From NCBI RefSeq assembly GCF_015277515.1, contig NZ_CP063767.1, positions 62,001 through 126,000 of the forward strand: a DNA stretch of 64,000 nucleotides. The letters are read 5' to 3'. Made by a program: the position numbers and the translations under genes. Source of the stretch: Thermophilibacter immobilis. GTDB lineage: Bacteria; Actinomycetota; Coriobacteriia; Coriobacteriales; Atopobiaceae. Positions 8,831 to 17,386 of this stretch are shown here, piece after piece (the first letter of the stretch is position 1; the number at the start of each line of letters is the position of its first letter). Below the pieces are notes generated by a model, which worked only from the letters and a program-made list of their open reading frames with translations, did no database searches and was not told the DNA's origin.

Positions 8831-9709
8831 ATGAACCAGGCTTCGAATGAGGGGACGGGGACCGCGCGCGGGGTCCAGAGGCGCGCGGTGATTAGAGGGG
8901 CACGATGCGTGGGTCGCTGGGTCATAAACGTGCTTCTCGTGCTCCTGTTTTTCTTCCCGTTCTTCTGGATGCTCTCCAGCTCGCTCAAGACGCTGGGTGA
9001 GACGATGCAGTTCCCGCCCAGCTTGCTGCCAGCTGATCCACAGTGGCAGAACTTCGCCGACGCGTGGACGTCGATCCCCTTTGCGCACTACCTCATGAAC
9101 TCCGTCATCGTGACCCTCGCCGTTTTGGGGCTCCAGCTGCTGACGGTGGTCCCGGCGGCCTATGCCTTCTCGCAGTACAGGTTCGCCGGTCAAGGGGTCC
9201 TCTTTGGCATCACCCTTGTGACCATGATGGTGCCGGCTCAGCTCGTGTTCCTGCCCCTGTTCGCGCTGTTCGCCAAGTGGGGAATCATAAACTCCTACTG
9301 GTCGCTCATCCTACCGTTCGCCACGAGTGCCTTCAACATCTTCCTGCTGCGTCAGACGTTCAACCAGATGCCCCGGGAGCTCGTGGAGGCCGCCCGCCTG
9401 GACGGGGCGAGCGAGCTCAAGATCATCGTGCGACTGTTTCTTCCCATGGCCAAGGCGACGCTGGCGACCTGTGCCCTGCTCACGCTCATAGCCACGTGGA
9501 ACGACTACTTCTGGCCCCTCGTGCTCACCACTAACGACGCTGTACGAACCCTTCCGGTCGGCGTCGCCAGCATGCGTGCTAGCGAGTCGGGCGTCAACTA
9601 TCACATTCTCATGGCCGCAAACGTGCTGCTCACAGTCCCCATCGCCATCATCTACTCCTTTGCGAGCAAGCACATCATCAAGGCCTTTGCCTACGTGGGA
9701 GACAAGTAG
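8831..9709 (+). CDS. ABC importer permease, UgpE/MsmG-like
   Basis: The 292-residue protein is the second CUT1-type permease, with helices starting at about residue 36 (VINVLLVLLFFFPFFWML) and an EAA motif EAARLDGASELKIIVRLFLP. The C-terminus ends in KHIIKAFAYVGDK, close to the usual carbohydrate permease ending (GLTAGAVKG type). The gap to the preceding permease is 13 bases and holds GGGAGAAGGAG as ribosome binding site. Confidence 0.88.
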   Translation: MNQASNEGTGTARGVQRRAVIRGARCVGRWVINVLLVLLFFFPFFWMLSSSLKTLGETMQFPPSLLPADPQWQNFADAWTSIPFAHYLMNSVIVTLAVLGLQLLTVVPAAYAFSQYRFAGQGVLFGITLVTMMVPAQLVFLPLFALFAKWGIINSYWSLILPFATSAFNIFLLRQTFNQMPRELVEAARLDGASELKIIVRLFLPMAKATLATCALLTLIATWNDYFWPLVLTTNDAVRTLPVGVASMRASESGVNYHILMAANVLLTVPIAIIYSFASKHIIKAFAYVGDK

Positions 9710-9783
9710 CGCTCACGTAGTTCGGGGGAGATTCCTCTCGTTCGTTTTGAAAAGACAAGAAGCACGAAGAAAGGATCCACGCT

Positions 9784-11127
9784 ATGATGAAATCCCCTGT
9801 CCCCCTGTCGCGCCGCTCGTTCCTAGGTGCCGCGGCGCTGGGTGTCGGCTCCCTCGCGGTGTCTGCGGGCCTCTCCGGCTGCGGCCAGAGCGAGTCCGGA
9901 TCTAGCTCCAGCTCCGCTGCCGCGACAAGTGACAACGGAACCATCGAGCTCACGTATTGGTACAGCTGGACCGATAAGATCAAGGAGAACAACGAGGAAC
10001 GCGTCGCCGAGTTCAACGAGGGTATCGGTGCCGACAAGGGCATCCACGTCACCGCCGAGTACCAGGGCTCTTACGATGATCTCAACACCAAGCTCAAGAC
10101 GGCCTACTCGGCCAGCGAGGAGCCCGACGTCTGCGTCATGGTCATCAACGGCACCCAGGCCTTCGCCGACGGCGGTATGATTCAGCCCATCGACGACCTT
10201 GTCGCCGATGAGGACCTGAAGGACTTCTGGCCGGGCCTCATGGAGAACTGCTACGCCGGCGAGGACCTCTACGGCGTGCCCTACCTGCGCTCCACGCCCG
10301 TCCTCTACTACAACAAGACCCTCTTCGAGAATGCCGGCCTCTCCGCCGACGCCGCCCCCGCCACCTGGGACGAGATGGTGGCCGCCTCCGACGCCCTCAA
10401 GGGCCAGGGCGTGGGCGGCTACGGCTTCTTCGCCTATATTTGGGCGTTTACCGCCTTTGCGTACTGCAACAGCGGGACTCTGTTCGGTGATGGCCTCTCG
10501 GCCCAGGCGGCCACGTTCAACGAGAAGCCTGCGGTCGACATGGTGAAGTGGTTCAAGGACGGCGTCGACAACCATAACTTCTCGTTCTCTGGCGGGTCCA
10601 ACGGCTCCGACACGCTCAAGACCAACGCCGCCAACCAGAAGGTGGGCATGTGGATGAGCTCCACCGCCGACCTCACCAATCACATGGATCTTGCCAGTCA
10701 GGGAGGCTATGAGATCGGTGTGGGCTTCATCCCCAAGAACACGCAGAACAAGGTGCCCACGGGCGGCTGCAACCTCGTCATGACCTCGCGTGTCGCAGAC
10801 GCGCGCCGCACCGCTGCGGGCGAGTTCATCAACTTCATGACGTCCAGGGACGCCGCGGTGAAGAACCACCTCAAGACTGGCTACCTGCTCACGCGTCAGT
10901 CCGACGCCGAGGACCAGCGCATCATTGAGGCCTATGCCAAAACTCCCGAGTACCAGGTGGCCTTTGACCAGCTGCAGTACGCCATTGGTGACTACATGAA
11001 CGCCGGCTACGTCGAGGCATCCAAGGTTTACACCGACGCCATCGAGAAGATTATGGCCGGCTCGGGCGACGTCCAGGATGTTCTCGACACCGCCAAGGAA
11101 CAGGCTGATCCCATCCTGCGGAGCTAG
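9784..11127 (+). CDS. Extracellular solute-binding lipoprotein, UgpB-like
   Basis: The 447-residue protein carries a twin-arginine signal (SRRSFLGAAALGV) followed by a lipobox LSGC at about residues 30-33, so it is a Tat-exported lipoprotein. The mature part is a family 1 binding protein. The segment LRSTPVLYYNKTLFENAGL is very like the STPVLYYNK motif of UgpB proteins, which bind sn-glycerol-3-phosphate or glycerophosphodiesters. A Ser-rich linker follows the Cys. The two phosphoesterases downstream fit a phosphorylated glycerol compound as ligand, but this is inference. Confidence 0.85.
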   Translation: MMKSPVPLSRRSFLGAAALGVGSLAVSAGLSGCGQSESGSSSSSAAATSDNGTIELTYWYSWTDKIKENNEERVAEFNEGIGADKGIHVTAEYQGSYDDLNTKLKTAYSASEEPDVCVMVINGTQAFADGGMIQPIDDLVADEDLKDFWPGLMENCYAGEDLYGVPYLRSTPVLYYNKTLFENAGLSADAAPATWDEMVAASDALKGQGVGGYGFFAYIWAFTAFAYCNSGTLFGDGLSAQAATFNEKPAVDMVKWFKDGVDNHNFSFSGGSNGSDTLKTNAANQKVGMWMSSTADLTNHMDLASQGGYEIGVGFIPKNTQNKVPTGGCNLVMTSRVADARRTAAGEFINFMTSRDAAVKNHLKTGYLLTRQSDAEDQRIIEAYAKTPEYQVAFDQLQYAIGDYMNAGYVEASKVYTDAIEKIMAGSGDVQDVLDTAKEQADPILRS

Positions 11128-11171
11128 CAGGTCTGATCGGCTGCACACAAGATGTACTCAGAGGAGAAGTG

Positions 11172-11989
11172 ATGATTGCACGTTTTTTGCGGACCTTCAC
11201 TACACGGAAGAGATTCGCGACCTGTCGCTCGATAACGAGCGCGCGGCGTTCTATCAGAAGGCCTTCGATGCCTTCACGGCTCCGGGAGCGGACCTTCTCG
11301 TCTCGCTGGGCGACGTCTCCACGACGAGCAGCGCCGAGGGTATGCGCCACGTGCGCAACCATCTCGCCCAGGCCGCGTTTCCCGTGCACTACGTCTACGG
11401 AAACCACGACACCATGTTCGTGAACGAGGCGCACATGGACCAGATCTTTGGGCGCACTGCCACCTATGCCTTCGATCAGGGGGGAGTCCACTTCGTGGTG
11501 ATTGACACCACGAATCCGTTTGACATGGAGCACTGGGGAGGACACCTCGATGAGGAGCAGCTCGCGTGGCTCTCCTCTGAAGTCGAGGCTGCCCAGGGAC
11601 GACCGCTGGTGGTGATGGGCCATCATGCCCTCTTTGACACGACGGTGCCCTACAGCAACTCGGAGAATCACTTCGTGGACAATACGGAGCAGGTGTTCGA
11701 AGTACTCGAGCGCCATGAGGGCGCACCGGGCATCTACCTCTGCGGACACACCCACCGAAACGGCTGCGCTCGGCGGGGGACCTGGCACTTCCTCATGCTT
11801 GCGGACGTCCCTGACGTCTCGTCCTACCTTGAGCTGGACTTTCATGCTGACGAGGTGGGCGTGAGCTATCGTCGCTTCGATGACGAGGACAGCCATCCGT
11901 TCGCGTCCGGAATTCCCATCTACACACATCAGGGACGTGGCCCCGCCGAGAACGGATGCACCTTTGCGGGGATCTCCATCCCCCGGTAA
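11172..11989 (+). CDS. Calcineurin-like metallophosphoesterase with an apparent 5' frameshift
   Basis: The fold is clear: FFADLHYTEE (first metal ligands), SLGDVS, YGNHD, then MGHHALFDTTVPY and GHTHRNGC, the five metallophosphoesterase motifs. The problem is the start. The good ribosome binding site (AGAGGAGAAG) leads to ATG 11172 in another frame, reading MIARFLRT. Adding one T to the T6 run at 11183-11188 would give MIARFFADLHY and join the whole domain in one frame. No start codon exists in the domain's own frame between the upstream gene and residue FFADL. Either the sequence lacks one T, the gene is mutated, or slippage is used. There is no signal peptide, so it acts in the cytosol. Likely substrate: a phosphodiester imported by the upstream ABC system. 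Confidence 0.75.
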
Positions 11990-12039
11990 GGGAGGCTCGA
12001 AGAGCGAGGCCCAGAGTAGAGAAGTGCGAGGAGAAGCAC

Positions 12040-13365
12040 ATGCACAACCTGTTCGTCATGAGCGTTGACGCCCTCTTCACGGACAACCTGGCAGACGTGC
12101 GCCATCTGCCAGGATTTGCTGAGATCTTGGGTCGCGCGGCCATCTACGAGGACGTCTACTGTGTGTATCCTACGCTCACCTACGTGTGCCACGCGAGCAT
12201 CATGAGCGGGTTCTGGCCCGAGAGACACGGCGTTCCCCACAATCAGATTCTTGACCCCGCCACTCAGGACCGCGCCTGGTACTGGGACTATACGAGCCTG
12301 CATGTGCCTACGGTGTTCGACTGGGCGCACCTTGCGAAGCTCACCACCGCCTCGGTGGGCTGGCCTGTCACGGCGGGCGCCGGCTCCATCGATCATAACG
12401 TTCCCGAGGTGTGGGTGGCTGACCCTGCGCTCTTTGCCTCTCCCGCGTCTTTGGGGCCGGCGCTTGACGAGGTGTATCGCCATGGCTGCTCTCCGAGCGG
12501 CTGGGAGCTTTACGAAGCGCACAGAGGGCTTCTTGACAACAATCGCACGCCCGCTCTCGACGAGTTCGACACCGCTTGCAACGTGGACCTTATAGAGCGC
12601 TATCGGCCCAACGTTCTATTCACGCACCAGGCCACGCTCGACCATGCTCGCCATGCGCACGGGGTGCTTGCCCCCGAGGTACAGGAGGCCCTGCGCCTGC
12701 ATGACGGCTGGCTCCAGCAATGCATCGCCGCCCTGAAGCGCGCCGGCACCTATGACGACACCGTATTCGTGATTCCGGGCGACCACGGCCACGTGAGAGT
12801 CGACTACAAGCTCAGCCCCAACGTTCTTCTTGCCCGGGCGGGCTTGATCGACGTGGCCGAGGACGGCTCCGTGCTCGGCTGGCGGGCCTACCTGCAGAGC
12901 TCGGGCGTGAGCGGGCAGCTCTACGCACGCGACGAGAAGGACTGCCCTGCGGCGCGAGACGCTCTCCAGCCTCTGATAGACCAGGGGCTCATCTCGGACG
13001 TCCTCACGTATGAGGACGTCCGAGAGCAGTTCCATGGGACAGGTACGTTTGCGTTCATGGTCGAGGCGGCACCCAACTATGGGATTGGGAGTGACTGCGC
13101 GGGTGAACTCGTTACCCCTGCCGGTAGCGATGACTATCGCTATGCCGTCTCGACCCATGGACATCTTCCCTTTCGCGGGGACAAGCCGCCGTTCATCGTG
13201 GCCGGACCCGGCGTGGTCCCGGGTCGCTACGCGGGCGCGCGCCTGATAGACGAGGCTCCCACCATGATGTCCCTCGCGGGCATTCCGTTCAACGCCGCGC
13301 TCCTCGATGGGGAGGATCTTGCCGCCGCCGGCTCTCGTGCCGTGAGTCTTCCCAACGATTGGTAG
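12040..13365 (+). CDS. Alkaline phosphatase-superfamily phosphodiesterase (NPP-like)
   Basis: The 441-residue product resembles type I phosphodiesterase/nucleotide pyrophosphatases. It has a metal-binding SVDALF near the start, the nucleophile region VYPTLTYVCHASIMSGFWPERHG (Thr after Tyr-Pro in the family), TLDHARHAHG, IPGDHGH and THGHLPFRGDKPPF. The ATG at 12040 is preceded by GCGAGGAGAAGC; an upstream in-frame start exists but would overlap the preceding gene. With no signal peptide it should work in the cytosol. As last gene of the importer operon it probably cleaves the imported phosphodiester. Substrate unproven. Confidence 0.8.
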   Translation: MHNLFVMSVDALFTDNLADVRHLPGFAEILGRAAIYEDVYCVYPTLTYVCHASIMSGFWPERHGVPHNQILDPATQDRAWYWDYTSLHVPTVFDWAHLAKLTTASVGWPVTAGAGSIDHNVPEVWVADPALFASPASLGPALDEVYRHGCSPSGWELYEAHRGLLDNNRTPALDEFDTACNVDLIERYRPNVLFTHQATLDHARHAHGVLAPEVQEALRLHDGWLQQCIAALKRAGTYDDTVFVIPGDHGHVRVDYKLSPNVLLARAGLIDVAEDGSVLGWRAYLQSSGVSGQLYARDEKDCPAARDALQPLIDQGLISDVLTYEDVREQFHGTGTFAFMVEAAPNYGIGSDCAGELVTPAGSDDYRYAVSTHGHLPFRGDKPPFIVAGPGVVPGRYAGARLIDEAPTMMSLAGIPFNAALLDGEDLAAAGSRAVSLPNDW

Positions 13366-13490
13366 GCCCTTTGGTCATGCGGCCCGCCTCTAAGGAGAAT
13401 CATTGGTAGCTGTTTAAGAAGGGGCCTGCTAGCGAACTGGGAATAGGGCGCGGCAAGGCCTCCAAGATTCGTGCGTGCCCCCGAATCGCT

Positions 13491-14753
13491 CTAGTAATGG
13501 CGTCCGTAGCGGCCGGCATTGAAGCCGCGTCCGCGGCTGCGCGAGCCCGAGAACATCGTGCGCGTGGGCTTGCTCGTGGAGCGGTCCTCCGGGGGTACGA
13601 TGCGCCCCTCATCATAGGAAAAGCCCGGCAGGTCCCACACGGGGACGCGCTTCTTGGTGAAGTACTCGATCTCGCGCAGGGGGCTGATCTCGTCGGGGGC
13701 AACGAAGGTGTAGGCATGACCAGTGGCTCCGGCGCGGCCCGTGCGGCCAATGCGATGCACGTAGTCCTCGGGGTCCATGGGCACGTCGAAGTTGACCACC
13801 GCGTCGATGCCGGAGACGTCGATGCCGCGGCTCATGACGTCGGTCGCCACGAGCACCTGCACCTTGCCAGCGCGGAAGCGCTCGAGCGCGCGGGCGCGCG
13901 CGGGCTGCGGGCGGTCGGCGTGCATGACGTCGACCGCCACGCCGGCGCTCTCGAGCGTCTTGGACACGTCGTCCACGCGATGCTTGGTTCGACAGAACAC
14001 CAGGACGCGCTCGGGCTTCTGGCCGGATGCGCCGCCGGTCTCGAGCAGCGTGCGCAGGAGCTCTGTCTTCTGACCCTGGGTGATGGGGCAGAGGTGCTCG
14101 TCGACGGTGTCGGCCGTCTCGCCCACATGGGAGATCTCCACGACGGCGGGATCGGTGAGCATGGCGTCGATCGTGGACTTGATCGAAGGCGGAATCGTCG
14201 CCGAGAAGAGCAGCGTCTGGCGCTTCTTGGGCAGCTCCTGCATGATGCGGCGCACGGACGGCCAAAATCCCATGTCGAGCATGCGGTCAGCCTCGTCGAG
14301 CACGAGCACCTTGACCTGCGAAAGGCTTACGTGATTGTGCTCCATGAGGTCAATGAGGCGCCCTGGCGTGGCCACCAACAGATCGCAGCCGCGCTCGAGC
14401 GCGTTGATCTGCGTGTCAAACTTGGCGCCGCCCATGACGATGACCGCGCGCTGGCCGGTCTCCTCGCAGACGACCTTGACGACGTCCTCGATCTGCACGG
14501 CGAGCTCGCGCGTGGGCGTGACCACGAGGGCGTGCGGCCCTTTGCCCTTGGCACCCGCTACGAGCTGCAAAGCGGGCAGGGCGAAGGCCGCCGTCTTGCC
14601 CGTGCCTGTTTGCGCCGAGGCCACGATGTCGCGCCCCTCAAGAACGAGGGGGATGGAGTCCGCTTGGACGGGAGTTGGCGTGGTGAAGCCGAGGGCATCT
14701 ACCCCGGCAAGAATCTGCTCGTTTAGCCCGAGCTCGGCAAATGAAGTAATCAT
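13491..14753 (-). CDS. DEAD-box ATP-dependent RNA helicase
   Basis: The protein has all core helicase motifs: Q motif (FAELGLNEQILAGVDALGF), motif I AQTGTGKT, PTRELAVQ, DEADRMLDMGF, SATIP, FCRTKHRVDD, and HRIGRTGRAG. It ends in a short Arg/Gly-rich tail (SGSRSRGRGFNAGRYGRHY) suited to RNA binding, like RhlE-type helicases. The start at 14753 (MITSFAEL) is chosen by family length. A GTG twelve codons upstream would place the start inside a long hairpin. No convincing ribosome binding site is visible. Confidence 0.9.
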   Translation of the reverse strand: MITSFAELGLNEQILAGVDALGFTTPTPVQADSIPLVLEGRDIVASAQTGTGKTAAFALPALQLVAGAKGKGPHALVVTPTRELAVQIEDVVKVVCEETGQRAVIVMGGAKFDTQINALERGCDLLVATPGRLIDLMEHNHVSLSQVKVLVLDEADRMLDMGFWPSVRRIMQELPKKRQTLLFSATIPPSIKSTIDAMLTDPAVVEISHVGETADTVDEHLCPITQGQKTELLRTLLETGGASGQKPERVLVFCRTKHRVDDVSKTLESAGVAVDVMHADRPQPARARALERFRAGKVQVLVATDVMSRGIDVSGIDAVVNFDVPMDPEDYVHRIGRTGRAGATGHAYTFVAPDEISPLREIEYFTKKRVPVWDLPGFSYDEGRIVPPEDRSTSKPTRTMFSGSRSRGRGFNAGRYGRHY

Positions 14754-14768
14754 AGCTGCAAGTATGCC

Positions 14769-14809
14769 GCAAGTCCGCAGGTTCTGCACGGGAGAACCCG
14801 CGGACTTGC
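14769..14809. promoter_or_regulatory. Long hairpin between metQ and the helicase gene
   Basis: Arms of 17 bases (14769-14785 and 14793-14809) pair with a single mismatch around a 7-base loop. No T run follows in either direction. It lies just upstream of the helicase start and downstream of metQ on the same strand, so it may end or process the met transcript, or act as an RNA structure in the helicase leader. Confidence 0.6.
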
Positions 14810-14843
14810 ATGAGAAGACGATGTGATGAGCCTGCGATAAACG

Positions 14844-15698
14844 CTAGAACACGGGGGCGACGTAGCCCTGGTAATTCTCGTTGATATAGTCGCGAATCTG
14901 ATCGGACGTAAGCACCTCGATAAGCGCACGGGTCTTCTCGGAGTCTGCGTCATCGGAGCGCACGGCCACAACGTTGGCGTAGGTCTGAGCGGCCACCGAG
15001 TCGGAGGCCTCGCTTGCCAGAAGGGTCGAGGGGTCAAGGCCTGCGGAGAGGGCATAGTTGCCGTTCGCGACGCCAAAGTCCGCGTCCGACAGGGTGCGGG
15101 GCACGCTTGCGGCCTCGACCTCGACGATTTCAACGTTATGGGGGTTTTCGACGATGTCATTCTTGGTCGCCGCGAGGCCCGCCTCGTCGCTCAGCTTAAT
15201 GATGCCCTGGTCCTGGAGGAGCAGAAGGGCGCGCGCCTCGTTGGTGGCATCCGAGGGAACGGCAATCTTGGCCCCGTCAGGGATAGCGCTCAGGCTGGAG
15301 CTCTTTCCTGCATAGAGCCCCATCGGCTCAAAGTGAATGGCACCTGCGCTTACGAGGTCGGTGCCATTCTGGGCATTGTAGTCGTCAAGGTAGGGCTTGT
15401 GCTGGAAGAAGTTGGCATCGAGATCACCCTCGGAAAGAGCCACGTTGGGCTGGACGTAGTCATCGTACTCGACAACGTCGAGCGTATAGCCCTTCTCGGC
15501 GAGTAGGGGCTTGGCCTGGGCGAGGATTTCGGCATGTGGGGAGGGGGAGGCACCAACCGTGATGGTCTTGTCGGCGGCGGCATCGGCGGTGTCGGTAGAG
15601 CCAGAGCCAGCGCTGCCACCGCAGGCGACGAGCGCGCCTACCAGAGCAAGGGACGCGAGGCCTCCCAGGATGGTCTTCAAACGGCTTCCAAGGGACAT
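14844..15698 (-). CDS. metQ: Methionine-binding lipoprotein MetQ (NlpA family)
   Basis: The 284-residue lipoprotein has a signal peptide ending in the lipobox LVAC (about residue 26), then a Gly/Ser/Asp linker and the NlpA fold. ITVGASPSPHAEILAQAKP, DVVEYDDYVQPN, LDANFFQHKPYLDDYN and FGVANGNYALSAGL are the conserved ligand-site blocks. It delivers methionine or its derivatives to MetNI. Order metN-metI-metQ on the minus strand is the standard operon. Confidence 0.93.
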   Translation of the reverse strand: MSLGSRLKTILGGLASLALVGALVACGGSAGSGSTDTADAAADKTITVGASPSPHAEILAQAKPLLAEKGYTLDVVEYDDYVQPNVALSEGDLDANFFQHKPYLDDYNAQNGTDLVSAGAIHFEPMGLYAGKSSSLSAIPDGAKIAVPSDATNEARALLLLQDQGIIKLSDEAGLAATKNDIVENPHNVEIVEVEAASVPRTLSDADFGVANGNYALSAGLDPSTLLASEASDSVAAQTYANVVAVRSDDADSEKTRALIEVLTSDQIRDYINENYQGYVAPVF

Positions 15699-15770
15699 AG
15701 TAATTTCCTCTCTGATATAATATAATACGAAATGATCATGCGGTGTGGGTGGAGATGAAGTCTGCGCTCG

Positions 15771-16448
15771 CTAGGAGCGCATTCGCCTGTCAAAGATGCG
15801 GACAAGCAGGTTACCTATGGTCTGGATGAGCTGGACCAGCACCACGAGGATAAGAATCGTGGCAACCATGACGTCGTTTTGATAGCGCTGATACCCGTAG
15901 CGGATGGCGATGTCGCCCAGCCCGCCGGCCCCGGTGACGCCGGCCATCGCGGAATAGCCCAAGATGGTGATCGTTACGATGGGAAGGCCGCGCAAAAGGC
16001 TCGGAAGACCCTCGCGCAGGTAGACCTTGACGATAATCTCCCATGTGGACGCGCCCATCGAGGCCGCGGCCTCCACAAGGCGAGAATCCACCTCGGCGAG
16101 CGACTGCTCGACCATGCGCGCCACAAAGGGTCCCGCGCTCACGACAAGCGGGACGATGGCCGCCCTGACGCCGAGCGATGTGCCCACGACGGCGCGTGTG
16201 AAGGGACTGATAAACACCATCAAAATGATGAAGGGCAGCGAGCGAAGCATGTTGATGGCCCAGCCCAGAACGGCATAGGCCCGGCGGTGCGGATGAAGCC
16301 CCCTGGGCGCCAGCACGACGAGCAGAACGCCCAGCGCAATGCCCACGAGATGTGCCCAGGCGGTGGAGCCAATGACCATGACAAGGGTGTCGAGGGTTCC
16401 CTGGCCAAGAAGGCCTGCGTACTGGACGAGAAACGCGGAGAGGTCCAT
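15771..16448 (-). CDS. metI: Methionine ABC importer permease MetI
   Basis: The 225-residue permease has five predicted helices and the EAA-type loop LVEAAASMGASTWEIIVKVYL that docks on MetN. Its length is normal for MetI. It begins one base after the metN stop codon, so the two are translationally coupled. The conserved ETIGNLLVRIFDRR-like C-terminus (here IQTIGNLLVRIFDRRMRS) supports the assignment. Confidence 0.93.
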   Translation of the reverse strand: MDLSAFLVQYAGLLGQGTLDTLVMVIGSTAWAHLVGIALGVLLVVLAPRGLHPHRRAYAVLGWAINMLRSLPFIILMVFISPFTRAVVGTSLGVRAAIVPLVVSAGPFVARMVEQSLAEVDSRLVEAAASMGASTWEIIVKVYLREGLPSLLRGLPIVTITILGYSAMAGVTGAGGLGDIAIRYGYQRYQNDVMVATILILVVLVQLIQTIGNLLVRIFDRRMRS

Positions 16449-17279
16449 CTAGGCCACCTCCTCGGGCCCAATGGGCGCAGCAGTCCCCGCAACTGCAGCA
16501 GGTGCCCCTGCGGTCGCCGGCGTGCCCGCACCCTCGAATTGAAGCAGCGCGCGCGTGACGGCGGCCTGCGGATTGCCCAGGACCTCTGCGGCAGTGCCCT
16601 CCTCCACGACGCGCCCGCTCTCCATGACGGCGATGTGGCCGCAGATGCGTCGGGCCACGGCGAGCGAGTGCGTGATGAGCACGATGGTAACGCCCAGCTC
16701 GCGGTTGATCTGAGCGAGGAGGTCGAGCACGGAGCTCGTGGTAAGGGTGTCCAGGGCGCTTGTGGCCTCGTCGCACAACAAGGTGTTGGGGCGCGTCATA
16801 AGGGCGCGCGCGATGGCCACGCGCTGCTGCTGGCCACCCGAGAGCTGGCCGGGATACGCCTGCTCACGACCCTCGAGCCCCACGATGCTCAGCAGCTCGT
16901 ACGCGCGATTCTCGACCGAGTCCTCCGCGCTCAGGCGCCCATGCGCGGCAGAGAGAGTCGCGGGAAAGATCACGTTGTCCCAGACGGTGCGCTGCTGGAA
17001 CAGCGAGAAGTTCTGAAAGATCATGCCAATGTTGGAGCGCAGCTCGCGCAGCTCGCTGCCCGTGAGGCTCGTGACGTCGCGGCCGTCAAAGACCACGCTG
17101 CCCGAGGTGGGGCGCTCCAGCAGGTTGATGCAGCGCACGAGCGTGGACTTGCCTGCACCGGACTCGCCGATGATGCCAAAGACCTCCCCGGTGGGAATGG
17201 TCAGACTCACGCCGGACAGAGCGTGCACGGGACCCGCCGGCGTCGCAAACGACTTGGTTATGTCTCTGAGTTCAATCAT
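16449..17279 (-). CDS. metN: Methionine ABC importer ATPase MetN, lacking the usual C-terminal regulatory domain
   Basis: Walker [10 protein letters not shown], signature [15 protein letters not shown], Walker [12 protein letters not shown] and the H-loop ITHSLAVAR are intact. The protein is 276 residues, whereas E. coli MetN has about 343 because of a NIL (ACT-like) domain that binds methionine and inhibits transport. Here that domain is missing and replaced by an Ala/Pro-rich tail ([17 protein letters not shown]). Loss of direct transport inhibition by methionine is inferred. A perfect palindrome lies just upstream. Confidence 0.9.
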   Translation of the reverse strand: MIELRDITKSFATPAGPVHALSGVSLTIPTGEVFGIIGESGAGKSTLVRCINLLERPTSGSVVFDGRDVTSLTGSELRELRSNIGMIFQNFSLFQQRTVWDNVIFPATLSAAHGRLSAEDSVENRAYELLSIVGLEGREQAYPGQLSGGQQQRVAIARALMTRPNTLLCDEATSALDTLTTSSVLDLLAQINRELGVTIVLITHSLAVARRICGHIAVMESGRVVEEGTAAEVLGNPQAAVTRALLQFEGAGTPATAGAPAAVAGTAAPIGPEEVA

Positions 17280-17317
17280 GGGGTTGAGTATAGAGCGCTT
17301 TCAGCTCCACTCGTATA

Positions 17318-17351
17318 AGCAATAACCTATGACGAGTCATAGGTTATTGCT
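17318..17351. promoter_or_regulatory. Perfect 34-bp palindrome upstream of metN
   Basis: Two perfect 16-base arms (AGCAATAACCTATGAC and its complement) are separated by only two bases. It lies between the end of the aldo-keto reductase gene and the start of metN, both on the minus strand. The tiny spacer and the lack of a T run favour a protein-binding operator over a terminator. Control of metNIQ is the likely role. Confidence 0.6.
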
Positions 17352-17386
17352 ATATCAGCTTATGTGGTTACCTGTGCCTGCAGGCC

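Noticed and set aside
17280-17386. SAM riboswitch or T-box before metN
   Set aside because: The leader is about 100 bases and dominated by one perfect palindrome. None of the conserved riboswitch cores or a terminator/antiterminator pair is visible.
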